DNA of 64,000 nucleotides from Hemibagrus wyckioides (lineage: Eukaryota; Chordata; Actinopteri; Siluriformes; Bagridae). The stretch spans positions 15,763,917-15,827,916 of the forward strand of contig NC_080735.1 of NCBI RefSeq assembly GCF_019097595.1, in the 5' to 3' direction. Made by a program: the position numbers and the translations under genes. This document shows, in pieces, positions 11,521 through 23,396 of the stretch. The stretch's first letter is position 1; each line of letters opens with the position of its first letter. The notes beneath the pieces were generated by a model. That model made no database searches. It saw only the letters and a program-made list of their open reading frames with translations, and was not told where the DNA came from.

Positions 11521-11589
<69 letters not shown>
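11479..11589. repeat. (TATC)n / (CGTC)n microsatellite
   Basis: About 110 bp of TATC units interrupted by TGTCAG and (CGTC)3 variants. It has probably expanded from the LINE tail immediately upstream. Confidence 0.95.
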
Positions 11590-12244
11590 AAATCTAATTT
11601 CGAAATGAATTGTGGGATATCTTTAGGCAAAAGTGTAAAAATGAACGGAAATGTTGCAGCTGGTCATGTTTCTAGGACCGAAATATTTGAACAAAAGCCT
11701 GTAATGAAGAAACTTTTCATATCCTCTGCATGGCCAAATCTTAGTTTTTATATTGTAATAGTAAATTAGGATTATTACAGGTCTAGGAACCCTTTTGAAA
11801 ATTCCAAATTGTACTTTTGTTAAGTGTGGTGAGAGCAAAACTCTCTGGCTAAATCTCCAAATCTGTTGAAGTGCCTATTGCAGTGTTTCTGAGTGCTGTT
11901 CACACTGTGTGGGTTTTGAAACACAGCCATTGACTCGGAAAAGTAGCAGTGCTTTTGAAAGAATTTTCCAAAAACATAGTTTGATCAATCTAGCAGCGAC
12001 TTTAAATGCAAAAACATTAAAAAGCACAGTCGAGTTCTGGTTGGTTTATCTAATCGATGGCGTTAAACCTGTAATTAGTTTGGCTAGATATATTTTATGT
12101 TTTTGGGGGGTTTTTTTTTGCGTTTTATCAACAAAATGATCTTTACACATCCCTGACGCTGCCTTTAAGCCTTTTTACCACTACATCGGGTTCCATTACG
12201 ACGTTATAACGGAAATCGACTTTTCAGACATTTTCTATCAGTTT
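11590..12244. other. No gene recognised
   Basis: AT-rich, with a G6T9 junction at about 12104-12119. Nothing else supportable. Confidence 0.45.
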
Positions 12245-12720
12245 AAACAAATAAATTATTTTATTACTGTGAGTCTGATATAAAATGAGTCAGGACTCTG
12301 TTGGCTTTCAGTGCGAGACCTGTGTTTTTCCCTCTGTTGTATAACCTTACACAGAATTTTAGTGGTTGAAGATAACGGCTTCAGATTTTAGATGCTTATG
12401 AACAAACACTTGGGGCATCTCATAGAGTAGAAACGGGTTTGATATCAACATTCACTTTGAAGATAGAAACATTTGTGTGAAAAAGCTGGTTTTGTTTTCT
12501 TTGTAACTTTTCTACACATACTGTATATTGCCCTACTTATTAGAACAATTTCTTTCTTCAGAAATACTTTTGAAAAACTACAAAATCTTAAAGTGTCTAC
12601 TTTCATATGAGCCATTATCCACCAATGTAGAGTGAGACATGTCAAAGACATTCAGCAATGAACACGGACACAACAAAACAGATGCAAATTCTATTTTTGG
12701 CCTCTGAGTTCAAACTAGAC
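12245..12720 (+). repeat. Dispersed repeat family R1, copy C
   Basis: Carries the R1 landmarks from 'gtgagtctgatataaaatga' through 'gggtttgatatcaacattca', 'catatgagc' and 'gtgagacatgtcaaagacat' to 'ggcctctg'. A 20-40 bp segment near 12475-12530 differs from the other copies. Confidence 0.8.
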
Positions 12721-12785
12721 AGAAGTAAACATTAGACTATTTCGCCAGCACAGAATGCACTGACATTGCTAACAATGCTAACAAA

Positions 12786-12813
12786 AAGAAGAAGAAGAAG
12801 AAGAAGAAGAAGA
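12786..12813. repeat. (GAA)9 microsatellite
   Basis: Pure GAA run. Confidence 0.9.
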
Positions 12814-13518
12814 CACGATGAGTGTGTGGAAAACAGGAAGACTAGGGCAGTTCCTACCTTTGCAACGAAACACGATGCAGTAAAAGAAAAAGCAGACAAT
12901 CTGTCTGTCTCTGTATAAATTTAATAACGATTTCATCCACTTTGCTGGAGTCTTGAGGGATGGGAAATTCAATTCCCGAAAAAGCCATCCCAGATTAGGA
13001 TTCGAGTCATTAGAAGGATTTTCCAGAAATGACATAAGAATGACAACGACATGAATAAAAGCTGAGAAAGAGAGCTGAGCTGTGGGGTGGTGTGTGTGTT
13101 GTGTAAGGTGTGGTGTGGTGTGTCTGGTGTGGTGTGTCATTACGACTCATTGTGGGTTTAAAGCAAGTTTGTATTCACCTTCAGGTCACACTAAATCTTG
13201 TTAATAATCCTATACAAACTATTCCAGTTGTGTTGATCTGTTGTGCTAAAGTTCAGCTTTACAGTATAAGGATGGTGTAATCCTCTTACACTGACCGCAT
13301 TTCAAAGATGAAATTCCATTTTTTTTAAAAAAAACCAAGATGAGAAAGAATATGGCAAAATCTCAAGAAAATGGGATAGTGACATGATATGACATGATAG
13401 TGACATGACAATGAAATACAGAAAAAGGCATAAAAACAGTATATCAAAAAAAAAAAAAATCACTAAAATCAAGTAAAGTAAACTGCTATACTTATTAGCT
13501 ATAGATAGCAATAAATTA
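12814..13518. other. No gene; GT-rich run and poly(A)
   Basis: An impure GTGTG/GGTGT tract lies at 13081-13138 and an A13 run at about 13447. I see nothing coding. Confidence 0.45.
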
Positions 13519-13632
13519 AAAATAAATAAATAAATAAATAAGCAAACAAACAAATAAATAAATTATATACAGATTTAAAAATTAAACAAGCAATAGAAAG
13601 GGGAAAAGAGACAAAATAATAATATAATATAA

Positions 13633-13700
<68 letters not shown>

Positions 13701-13701
13701 A
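13519..13701. repeat. (AAAT)n arrays
   Basis: Two AAAT arrays (13519-13564 and 13630-13701, the latter about 18 units) with an A-rich link. Open frames over this region on the minus strand are Tyr/Leu/Phe/Ile repeat translations only. Confidence 0.95.
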
Positions 13702-13855
13702 AAAAAGCTAAATAAAAAAATAAAAAATATAGAAATAATAACAAATAAGACAAACACAAAAAGATAAATAAAACAGGTAAAGGTAAAACAAGCAAATGCA
13801 CAAAAAAAGGGAAAAAAAACAAATAAATAAGGTGACAGAAAAAGTCAAAGAAAGA

Positions 13856-13917
13856 AAGAATAGAATAGAATAGAATAGAATAGAATAGAATAGAATAGAA
13901 TAGAATAGAATAGAATA
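13856..13917. repeat. (TAGAA)n pentanucleotide array
   Basis: About 12 units of the same pentamer that punctuates the minisatellite at 58.1-59.0 kb. Confidence 0.95.
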
Positions 13918-15502
13918 ATCATGATAGCACCAAAGGGGCACCTCTCAGTCCATCTCACCATTACCTCGTTTCACCATGATGATGGAATTTGTTCATAGGA
14001 TGTATATTTTTTCTGCTTTTTTTTTCCTAGTCAAATTTCTTAGCTGTTATTTTCCACTATGCACTATGAAAATCTGCACCTGCATCAGCCACCTCCACTG
14101 TTTATATGGCACACAGATGACTGAGGTAAGAAGGAAACGAGACAGACAAACAAACAAGCAGAAGAAATAAATTTGCACATGCTCAGTGCGAAGTGAAAGT
14201 TGCGTTTCTGTTAGATTCACACTCTTTGGCATAGGCGTGAGTGATCAGGAATATGGTTACTGAGCAGCACTACCACACAGATGAATATTAAATAAATAAA
14301 TAAATAAATAAAAACAGTCACAGATCAGCTTTACACAAAAGTAGTTAGAGTTTAATCAATTACTATATTCACAGTATTTCTTGAGAATGAAATGCACTTC
14401 TTATTGACTTGCAGCCACTGGAAGCATAGAAATTAATAATATTACACTTTATTTCAGTCTTGGAATGATGCATAAAGACATGCAGTGCAGTGTCTGTATA
14501 GTAGAGAAGGTTCCTCAGTCACCAGCATGCTTATAGTCATATACATGTGATATCCAGTGTAGAATTAATGCAGATTTTTCAGCCAAAGTGGCACATGGCA
14601 GTGGCAGAAATTGGCTAGTTAGCGAGCTACTTAAAGGACTGATGTTGACATTAGCATGAAAGTCATTTGAGTAGAGTGCACATGATCAAAGAGCTGGACT
14701 CACTGTCCTTAAAGATAGATGAAGAAGATTATTCTGCATTCTAGGAGAAGTTGCATTTCCTAGATATCCGGCTAGCATTTCCTTCCCTGTTTATAAAAAT
14801 CAACATGGCCGCCTGCTCTCTATACAGTGTAAAGTAATGCTAGCCTGCTAGCTTGTCACTAAGGTTACTCGCTATTGGTCAACGATGTTGCAAAATGACA
14901 AAATAGTCACTCAACAGTAAAACTCAACCAAATTTTTTACTGACAAATCAAACAAAACATGTACATGTTGTTTTTTTCCCACTTCAAAATCCTGAGATGG
15001 GAATTGGTGATATTATAACTTTTCCAACCAGAAACTCGAACGCATCATCAATCCTACTGCGAACAATGTCGTAGGGCATTGTGGGTAATATAGGAATCTG
15101 TTAACCCATGTGAAAACAGACAAACTTGTCGATGAAAGAAATGTTAATTATGAAGATTAATGTGCAAGTAGTTCAGGGTGAATTTCTTCTATCTACGTTG
15201 AAGCATAGCTTTTTTATTTTTTCTCGCAGCGTTTAAGCAGTGCCATGAATGAATGAATGCTCCCTAATGCAGGGTACCGTTTTGGAGGACATTCCAATTA
15301 CAGTAATAACAGCGTTGGTATAGTTATAATTTCCACCCGAGCATGCTGTTTAGTATAATCACAGTGGGATGGTTCTCTCAGTCAAGTGGGTCAATGAGAA
15401 CTTCATTATCCCGAGAACCTGGAAGACACACAGACTTAAGCAACAGCAGCCCCTGGAGGTGGACTATTATTTACAGCGAGTCAGCCAAGCAGTCTTTATG
15501 TA
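13918..15502. other. No gene recognised
   Basis: Contains a short (AAAT)n at 14289-14313. 'ggcattgtgggtaatatagg' at about 15077 is a word often seen in fish dispersed repeats. No coding evidence. Confidence 0.4.
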
Positions 15503-15621
15503 CCTCTCTCTCTCTCTCTCTCTCATGCACACACTCTTTCTCACTCTCACACACACTCTGTCTCTCTGTCTCTCTCTCTCTCTCTCTCTCATGCACACAC
15601 TCTTTCTCACTCTCACACACA

Positions 15622-15654
<33 letters not shown>

Positions 15655-15685
15655 ATGCACACACTCTTTCTCACTCTCACACACA

Positions 15686-15722
<37 letters not shown>

Positions 15723-15880
15723 ACATTCATGCTTTCTCACACAGACTGTCTTTCTCTCACTCTCTCACACACACACACACTTTCTGTCTCTCTCATTCAC
15801 TCTCTCTCTCTTTTACACTCTCACACTCTCTCTCATACACACACTGTCTTTGTCTTACTCTCTCTCTCCCACACACACAT

Positions 15881-15911
<31 letters not shown>

Positions 15912-15966
15912 CTCATATAATACACACACACTCTCTGTCTCTCTACATGTCTCTCTTTCTCTCACG

Positions 15967-15997
<31 letters not shown>

Positions 15998-16180
15998 GCT
16001 CTCTCTATCACTCATATAATACACACACACTCTCTGTCTCTCTATATGTCTCTCTTTCTCTCTTTCTCTCTCTCTCTCTCTCTGTCTCTCTCATTCACTC
16101 ACTCTCTCTCACATACACACACTGACTTTCTCTTACTCTCTCCCACACACACACATTCTTTTTCTCATTCTCTCTCTCCT
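15503..16180. repeat. Higher-order CT/CA array
   Basis: About 680 bp almost wholly of CT and CA dinucleotides. Two higher-order patterns are visible. A 64-66 bp unit carrying 'atgcacacactctttctcac' starts at 15525, 15591 and 15655. A unit of about 99 bp carrying 'tatcactcatataatacaca' occurs at 15901 and 16000. A 260-codon open frame across it is a low-complexity Ser/Leu translation, not a gene. Confidence 0.95.
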
Positions 16181-16489
16181 CTTTATTACACACTGCTCAG
16201 GTGAACACTCCGGTTTAACCTTGAGTCACCGCTCCTCCATTCCGGAGTGAGCTGAAGCAGCGTGAATGATATGTGAGCCATTCTTCATTTAACCATGACT
16301 TCCCATGCAAGGCTACCATTTACATCTGACAATCATGAGCGTACAGTGAGGCATGCGCGTTTCAATAGCTCATGTTGTGTTGTCATCTTCTGAGTGCCTC
16401 AATTTATTATTTTTTTTTTTTTTGCTTTACTGCAAGCTATGCAATACAGCCTCTCTTTTTACCTCAGCTTTCTATTCAATACAGGCTCC

Positions 16490-16525
<36 letters not shown>

Positions 16526-17444
16526 TGTGTAGGGTAATGAGATCATTGATTTGAAATACTTCTTAAAATTATCCATATAAAAGGAATAATAGGCATAATA
16601 TTATGTATATATATATATATATATATCAGGAATATATCAGGAATACATGGAAACATGTTCTTCATCTTCTTGTTCTTCTTTTTTCTTTTTATTTAGACAT
16701 TGATTGTTCTTAAAGATTAATTATATTTATATTTTCTTATACTGATATCTCTGGCAGCCACGAACCACAAGCTGTGGAGGAAAAAAAATCAACCCACTGA
16801 TGTGTCAGGTTGCTATTTTGATATATGAGAATCTCATTATTTGAACTAATGACTAATTACTTCATGATATTATGTAGTTAGGTAACTTACTGATATGTTA
16901 TACATATATTTTCTAATTATATATACTGTAGAAGCCGATGTTCATTATATTATAGCTGTGGTATAAGATCCATTTTGTATTGTATAACACATCCCCCAAG
17001 ATTACTTCCATATGACAGCAAATATTTATTAAAAAAAATAATAATAAAGTTCGAGATTTTTTTCTTTACAGATCACATATCGTCTGGTTGATCTGAGTTG
17101 GATGGGACTGTATTGGAAGCATGTGACTTCAGGTAATTCCACGTCAAAATCAGAATTAGTAATACACTCATCCCCCCAAAATGACCTCTTTCCCACTACT
17201 CAGTGTCTTTGTGCCTGTGTCTGTTCCTGCTGCTGTAAAAAGTGAAACTCCAGAAACAGATAATTAGCTTTTACCTGCTGCAGAGATGTCAGCTTTATAC
17301 CAGGCAGGTAAATCCGAGGACAGTAAAGCTCATTTTTAAAGCAGAAGTGTCTGCAGTATGATCCTTTGTAAATCAGTTAAGCTTTTAATATCAGGAAGGA
17401 AGCACAATACACTTCAATACAGTGAGACGTCAACATTATCAGAA
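16181..17444. other. No gene; short microsatellites
   Basis: (GA)n at 16491-16523 followed by GT, and (TA)n at 16604-16626. The remainder is unrecognised AT-rich sequence. Confidence 0.45.
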
Positions 17445-17550
17445 GTCAGAAATCAGAAAGAGCTTTATTACCAAATATGTTTACACACACACAAGGAATT
17501 TGACTTGGCGACAGGAGCTCCAGTGTAAAAGAAAGTACTGTACGGACATA

Positions 17551-17998
17551 CACCGATCAGCATTTACATTATGACCACCTGCTTAATATTGTGTTGGTCC
17601 CCCTTTTCCTGCCAAAACAGCCCTGACCTGGACTCCATTAGATCCCTGAAGGTGTGCTGTGGTATCTGGCACCAAGATGTTAGCAGCATGGGCCTCCATG
17701 GGCCCCACCTCACAACTTATAGTATACTTACAGGACTTAAAGGATACTGACCACTGCAGACCGGGAATACCCCACAAAAAGCTGCAGTTTTGGAGATGCT
17801 CTGATCCAGTCATCTAGCCATCACAATTCGGCCCTTCGTCAAACTCACTCAAATCCTTACGCTTGCCCATTTTTCCTGCTTCTAACATCAACTTTGATTA
17901 TAAAATGTTCACTTGCTGCCTAATACATCCATGATGAGGAGATAATCTGTGCTATTCAATTCACCTGTCAGTGCTCATAATGTTATGCTTGATCAGTG
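17551..17998 (-). mobile_element. Internally deleted Tc1/mariner element
   Basis: Termini 'caccgatcagcat.taca.tatgaccac' (left) and '...gctcataatgttatgcttgatcagtg' (right) are inverted repeats. TA dinucleotides at 17549-17550 and 17999-18000 are the canonical Tc1/mariner target duplication. At 448 bp it is about a third of an autonomous element, because most of the transposase is deleted. Confidence 0.88.
17583..17880 (-). pseudogene. Tc1-like transposase, N- and C-terminal ends fused by deletion
   Basis: Read on the minus strand, the first part (from about 17880) gives the N-terminal helix-turn-helix region starting GKRKDLSEFDEG, followed by a frameshifted stretch. The DNA then jumps, near 17700-17720, to the C-terminal end, which includes NILVPDTTAHLQGS and closes with KGGPTQY and a stop at about 17583. 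The catalytic DDE core is gone, so the protein is dead. The ends could still be mobilised in trans by a related transposase. Confidence 0.75.
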
Positions 17999-18474
17999 TA
18001 CATGATACATAGGAATTGCACATTAGAGATGGAATATAACACTGATATAAGAAAAACAGAAAATTACATAATGCTCTGTAGAGAAGTAGAAATTGTAGAG
18101 AATTGTATAAATAGAAGTTGTAATTGTTAAAATGCATGTGTTATTTATGAGTGTGCAAATATGTGATTTACAAGTGTGTCGTTTATGTCCAACGTACAAA
18201 TGTGTCAACTGAGATGGACAGTGTATAATTATAAATGTCATAATTGTTCAGAATGAATATAGCCTGCGGGAAAACACTGTTCTTGTTCCTGGCTGTTCTA
18301 GTGGTCAGTGCCCTGTGGCGCCTACCACAAGGCAACAGTTCGAAGAGAGAGTGGGCTGAGTGTGAGGGGTCCAAAGTGATTTTCTTTAGATATGTTTCTT
18401 ATCATGAGTGTCCCAGCTGTAGTCCCCCACACAACCCACTCTTTCTTCAATCATCTATCACTTACCTTTACACT

Positions 18475-18512
18475 GAATGAATGAATGGATGGATGAATGA
18501 TGAATGATGAAT
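18475..18512. repeat. (GAATGAT)-like short tandem repeat
   Basis: Mixed GAAT/GGAT/GAATGAT units directly next to R1 copy D. Confidence 0.8.
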
Positions 18513-18875
18513 AGTACTGATATCAGACTCAGTATTTCTCACTAAGACACATTTGGACTGTATACAATGTTTTACATCATTGAGCTTGTTTTCCCAGAGG
18601 CCAAAAAAACTGAATTTTGTCCACTGAATTGTTCAGCATTGAATGTCTTTGTCATGTCTCACTCCACAGCGGCGCATAATATGAAGCTCATATGAATGTA
18701 GACAGGCAAAGCTTTAAAAAAGTGTAGTTTTTATAAGTATTTCTGTTTTTATCTAGCCTACTAAGGGGCAATATATTCATAGAAAATGTTGATATTAAAC
18801 CCATTTCTACTCTCTGAGATTCTTGTTCAAGTGCTTGTTCATAAGCAGCTAAAATTGAAAGAGTCTTCAACCATT
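18513..18875 (-). repeat. Dispersed repeat family R1, copy D (reverse)
   Basis: The reverse complement reads from within R1 ('ggttgaaga...ttttagctgctt') to 'gagtctgatatcagtact'. It shares the extended right end with copy B, which fixes the family's right boundary near 'gatatcagtac'. It lacks the first 90 bp or so. Confidence 0.8.
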
Positions 18876-19813
18876 CATTAAACATCCATTCATTTGCTCA
18901 TACTGATTAAAACTGTCCCATGAATCAATTTCCTGTCAGTTTACTGGTAAAAAATGGTTACCAATAATTCTGTAGTTGGTGTTATTGTATTATGCCAGTC
19001 AATCCATCTTCAGAATCTTGTATCTGTGATTAAAAGCTATTTAAAAAAGTTTGGTTTGAAACAGTCATTAAGGAGTAAAAGAGATATCCTTATGTCTTGG
19101 TTCTGTCTTTCTGTGAAAGTAGGCGGAGCTTAGACAATGCAAAATAACAGAGTATACAGGAAATGCTAGATGGCTGGATTGGGAATGAGACTAAAAATTG
19201 TGCGTGTTTTTGCAATTAAAGTTAATAGAGCAGCTTATTGGCCCGACGACACCTTCTCATTCTGATCATTTAGCTATCGTAAAATGTCAGCTCCTCGACA
19301 TATCTAAACACAAAAACTACTCCTCCTGATGGCATTTCATTACTCTGACATAACGGAAGGTTAACCAGCTACATATTACTACTGGAAAATTTCAGCTGAC
19401 CTGAAATCAACACCAGTGTTAACCTGCTCCAGGAGTCAGCACAGTGTGATTGCAGAAGGCCTTGCTGACATTTTCCACAGCTGTAATAACTCTTTAGAAG
19501 GTACAGACTCATTTCCCTGCTGATGGCTGACTAGGAGAAGATTTCCTACACGGGAATCCGGGTCTGAGTGTAATCCCTGCTGTAGCCCGGCTGTGCGTAG
19601 GGAAGAGCTGGCTGTTATTAAAACTGACTGCCTAACACATTCACTTGTCTCTTCCACTCTTCGCCATTCCGTTGGAATGCGTGTCCACGTCCTGTGCCCT
19701 ATGGGGTCTTTCCACACTCGTTTTTCTCTCTCATCTCTCTGCATCTCTTTCTCTCTTTCTATATGCCTTATATTTGTATAGATCTATAATCTGTGTGCTC
19801 TTTTTCTGTTCCA
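18876..19813. other. No gene recognised
   Basis: Non-repetitive sequence becoming CT-rich after 19700. Nothing coding supported. Confidence 0.4.
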
Positions 19814-19815
19814 TA

Positions 19816-19896
<81 letters not shown>

Positions 19897-19897
19897 G
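19814..19897. repeat. (TATC)20 microsatellite
   Basis: Long uninterrupted TATC run, likely polymorphic. Confidence 0.97.
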
Positions 19898-20870
19898 ATT
19901 CCAATTCCTTATCTATTTATCTTTCCATTTCCTTATTCCATTTCCTTTTTACTCACACCAGTCAATCTACTCATTGCATTTCCTCCTCCATAGAGCCCTC
20001 CATAATTTATCCTGTCCATGCATCAGCATTTGATCCTTTCCCTCTTACGCTATTTGTTGTTACTTACACATCCATCCATCATCCGTCCATCCATCCATCC
20101 ATCCATCCATCTATCAAGTCATCTATTCCATTTACTTCCATCTTATCCACCATCCCTCTATCTCGTAATTCACCAATTTCAATTCCTTGGACACATATCA
20201 TTTCCTTACACCTTCCGTCTACTCCTCCATCCATCTCCTTTACTTATTCACTTATCCATCTACTCACCCACCAATCCATTGTCTACTCATTCACTCATTC
20301 CTGTTTTTCATGCATCTGTCCATAATTTCTCCCTTCTTCTCAACTGCCATCTTTGCCCACTTCCACCAATTTATGTCTGGTTATCTGTATATCTGTCCAT
20401 CTACTCATCCATCCATCCCCTCCACTTATTCCGTTATCCATCTAATCATCTACTCCTCCATTCTGTTTACTCATCTGCTTATCCATCATCTACTCATTCC
20501 ATTTATCCATGCATCCATCCATAATATCCAAATTTCCCATCCTTGTCCTTATCCACCAAATTACATTTACTTGTCTGCATATCTGTCCATCTACTCATCC
20601 CATTTCATTGACATATCTATCCACCCATTTCCTCATCCCACTTATTCCACCCATCTCCTCATATATCCACTTTATTTCCTGCACCTCATCCACCATCCGT
20701 TCAAACCTTTCCATTTACTTCCCCCTATATCTACTCATCCATTAACTATTTTACCTACCCTTCCATCCATCCATCCTTCACCTCATCCACATTTACTTAT
20801 CCATCCTTCCATCTTCCACCCTTTAAGAATTGGATTGGATCGAATCATTTTATCCCATCCATATTCTTGA
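19898..20870. repeat. Degenerate (CCAT)n / TCCATC pyrimidine-rich region
   Basis: Nearly 1 kb dominated by C and T, made of diverged CCAT, CTACTCATC and TTCCAT words, with a purer (CATC)n core at 20069-20114. Open frames of 168-227 codons on the plus strand are Ser/Pro/Ile/His-rich translations of the repeat. Confidence 0.85.
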
Positions 20871-21272
20871 TTTTTTTTTTTTGCATTATAAGTGGAATAG
20901 AAATTAATTTCGTTGTCAGTATGTGTCTAATCTCATCTTTGTGAGTGATTTCTTAGGTCAGGTGACAATTATAATAGATAAAGGAAACATATCATGCTGC
21001 AGGTTCCCTCATCTCATAAACTTGATCATCCTGTCAAAATTCATGAATTACAAGCATCAATTCATTTATTACACGTATCTCCCTCCCCTCTCTCTCTCTA
21101 TCACACACACACATTCATAGAGTGGGTTACACTTACACATTAAAATACAAGTTACCTAAAAGGCAATCGAGGCAGTGATTAATCCATGAATTTTATTCAT
21201 ATGTATGAATGTGGCTACAGGCACCATGTTATTTTGGAACATAGTCCTAGTTACGTAATACAGCAAACATTA
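20871..21272. other. No gene recognised
   Basis: A T-rich run at about 20871-20882 and a (CA)n run at about 21103-21112. Otherwise unrecognised. Confidence 0.45.
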
Positions 21273-21465
21273 GGGGCAGTGGTGGCTCAAGTGGTTAAGG
21301 TTCTGTGTTGTTGATGAGGGTTCAAGCCTCAGCACCACCAAGCTCCACTGCTGGGCAAATGAGCAAGGCCCTTAACCCTCTCTGCTACAGGCAAGCTGTA
21401 TCATAACTGCCCCTGCACTCTGACCCCGACTTCCTCAGCTGGGATATACAAAGAAAAGAGATTCA
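21273..21465 (+). mobile_element. tRNA-derived SINE (family S1)
   Basis: Starts 'ggggcagtggtggctcaag' and has an A box (TGGCTCAAGTGG) and a B box (GGTTCAAGCCT) about 35 bp apart. It continues with 'caaggcccttaaccctct', 'ctgtatcataactgcccc' and 'gctgggatata'. A diverged tail follows. The same family recurs at 10289 (reverse), 62491 and 63168. Confidence 0.85.
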
Positions 21466-22084
21466 AGCCCCGTTTCTTTCCATATCCCTTTTCTTTTTCT
21501 TTACATTACAGCACAGTGGCTGTAATACAGTGTAATATGTGCTGATAATAGAGACTTCTTGCCCTTCTTCTATTACAATATAAAATATAAAATTTAGCCC
21601 CGAGATCTTTTAAATCCCCAAAAGAAAGAAGGAAATCCATGCTTACTCATACCTATGTCCTTGGATATATTTTGGCAGAATGCACAGACTAAAATTCCTA
21701 GCAGGACAACAGAGAACACTGTGTTTCCAAATATGGAAAAAAAAGTCTCCAGTAGAAAACTGAACGTACTTGAGGAGGTCAAAGTGCTGGAGACTGCTGC
21801 ACTATATTTAGTATATTTGATGTCTGCTTGCAAGATCTCAGAACAAAGTTTTGTCTCTGGAATTTAAGAGGTCAAAAGAGTTGCTTAAAGCCTCCAGGGA
21901 AGAGAACTCATCATCTAGGGGCAGCAGATACCAAGGCCTCTAACCTCCGTCTTGCTTAACACCTCAGGAAAAAAACTGTCTATCTTCCCTGAGAAAAAAA
22001 AAAAAAAAACTTGTCAGCCATCAAATTGGGTGGCAGTAATGTGAACTGTAGGGTGGCTTTTTATTGCCCCTGCAAATTTTTTTT
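21466..22084. other. No gene recognised
   Basis: Contains an A17 run at about 21994-22010. A 79-codon minus-strand frame (21594-21833) has a hydrophobic middle but no start context or family match. Confidence 0.35.
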
Positions 22085-22275
22085 TCCCCGTGATCTAGCA
22101 ATCGTTATCCGTCTGTCCAGGAGACGGGTGCGAATGACAATTTGTGCTCATTTCGGGATTCAGACTGCCCGCTAGAGCATGAAATGAGCTCATTTTGGGC
22201 CAAGAGGAATCAAATGACTGCGGCCGCGATAATATCGCTACCCGTCGTAATCATTTATTCTTTAGCGCCCAAGAA
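22085..22275. other. Candidate conserved non-coding element
   Basis: Non-repetitive, balanced base composition with homeodomain-like words (AATCATTTATT, GACAATTTG) and CpG-containing segments unusual for this AT-rich region. Candidate status rests on composition only; no alignment was possible. Confidence 0.25.
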
Positions 22276-22290
22276 GAAAATGTGGCTTTC

Positions 22291-22295
<5 letters not shown>

Positions 22296-22322
<27 letters not shown>
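22296..22322. repeat. (TA)n microsatellite
   Basis: About 13 TA units followed by a short GA run. Confidence 0.93.
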
Positions 22323-22330
<8 letters not shown>

Positions 22331-23158
22331 ATTTTTTTTATGGTATTGAGTGTTGGCTGAAGAGTTGTTTGTCTTTATTCATGCTTAACAATCTGAAGTG
22401 TTAAAACTGCTGAGGAGTAAAAGATAAGAGGACAGTCAGAGCTCAGACAAAGGAAGAAAGAAAGAGAGGGAAAAAAGGGTGTTCTTGGCTTGGCTTTGTC
22501 ACAAATATGCTGCACCTAGGTTTGCATTCTGGATGTGTGATTCTCTGTTTCACAACAATGCAAAGCTGCCAAAATGAGGACACAGCCTGCCAAATGGGGT
22601 TTTGAGACAGCAGTGTGGATCCTGAGCATCATTTTTCATCATGGCTTTCTGTTGTAGCCATTTGTCGCATGGTGCAAAGGATATAATGCCTCGTCTCGAG
22701 CTGTAATAACTGGTGGCATCCAAGCCTGGCGTAGCTTTCGCCATTTCGCTGTTTGTTCTCAGTCCCTCTTGTTGAGTCATGTGACACAGGTAATTTACAG
22801 CAAACCCTGCCAGGATACAGTTACACCCAATTTCTATTAAACACGTTGTCTGGCGGTTTCATCAGTGTATGTTTCCACTTCTCTTACACACGTTCTTCTG
22901 AGATTTTGTTCTTCAATTATTCACACATCCGAATGGTGTATGTGCAGTCGTGTGGCTGATTACTGTAAAGAAATAATAATAACAGGCATGTTTCCATATG
23001 TCACCACTGACAGCATGGAGAAACGATCCCAATGTGTTCTATCTCAATTTATCTATAATTTAAAATTGTCGTTCTGACAAATTCCAATCCATAATCAATC
23101 TTGCACATCTGTAATAATACAGGAAGTGTTTTTAATAGTATATGTCTTTCAAGGCACC
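22323..23158. other. No gene; possible conserved block
   Basis: The block 22505-22760 is non-repetitive and of balanced composition. No exon signals can be supported. Confidence 0.3.
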
Positions 23159-23396
23159 AGGCCTCCTGGTGGTCCAGTGGCATGATCCCGTGTTTGTGTT
23201 GCTGAAGCCCAGGTTTGATTCCTGGGCAAGGAGTTAACCCAGCCAATGAAGAGTTAACTCTTAGTGCCGGTCCCAAGACTGGATAAAATGGGAGGGCTGC
23301 ATCAGGAAGGACATCCTGAGCCAAATTGAAACATGTGGACCAAATGATCTGCTGTGGCGACCCACAAACAGGACAGGGAGCAGTTAAAAGAACAGA
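23159..23396 (+). mobile_element. tRNA-derived SINE (family S2)
   Basis: The head has an A-box-like TGGTCCAGTGG and a B box GGTTTGATTCC. The body includes 'tgccggtcccaagactgg', 'gggagggctgcatcaggaag', 'gatctgctgtggcgacccac' and a degraded 3' end in an A-rich tail. The 3' half ('ctgctgtggcgaccc') resembles the tail of DANA-type SINEs. It differs from family S1. Confidence 0.75.

Larger units (their letters stand above)
17445..18388 (-). mobile_element. Retroelement 3' region, split by a nested Tc1
   Basis: On the minus strand the left edge reads '...ttccttgtgtgtgtg...taataaagctctttctg', a typical fish non-LTR 3' terminus with AATAAAG and a CTGATT-like tail; a second copy of this terminus lies at 42488. 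The right part (18195-18388), with 'tagcctgcgggaaaacactg' and 'ggcaacagttcgaa', resembles the body of the same common fish repeat. The two parts are separated by the Tc1-like insertion at 17551-17998. No reverse transcriptase domain remains. Confidence 0.6.

Noticed and set aside
13302..13941. Minus-strand hydrophobic frames
   Set aside because: AAAT/TAGAA array translations.
15343..16125. 260-codon open frame
   Set aside because: Translation is Ser/Leu/Thr/His repeats from CT/CA dinucleotides; the length is explained by the absence of stops in that repeat.
19645..20870. Open frames of 168-227 codons on the plus strand
   Set aside because: They translate (TATC)n and (CCAT)n low-complexity DNA in several frames at once; no domain or codon structure.
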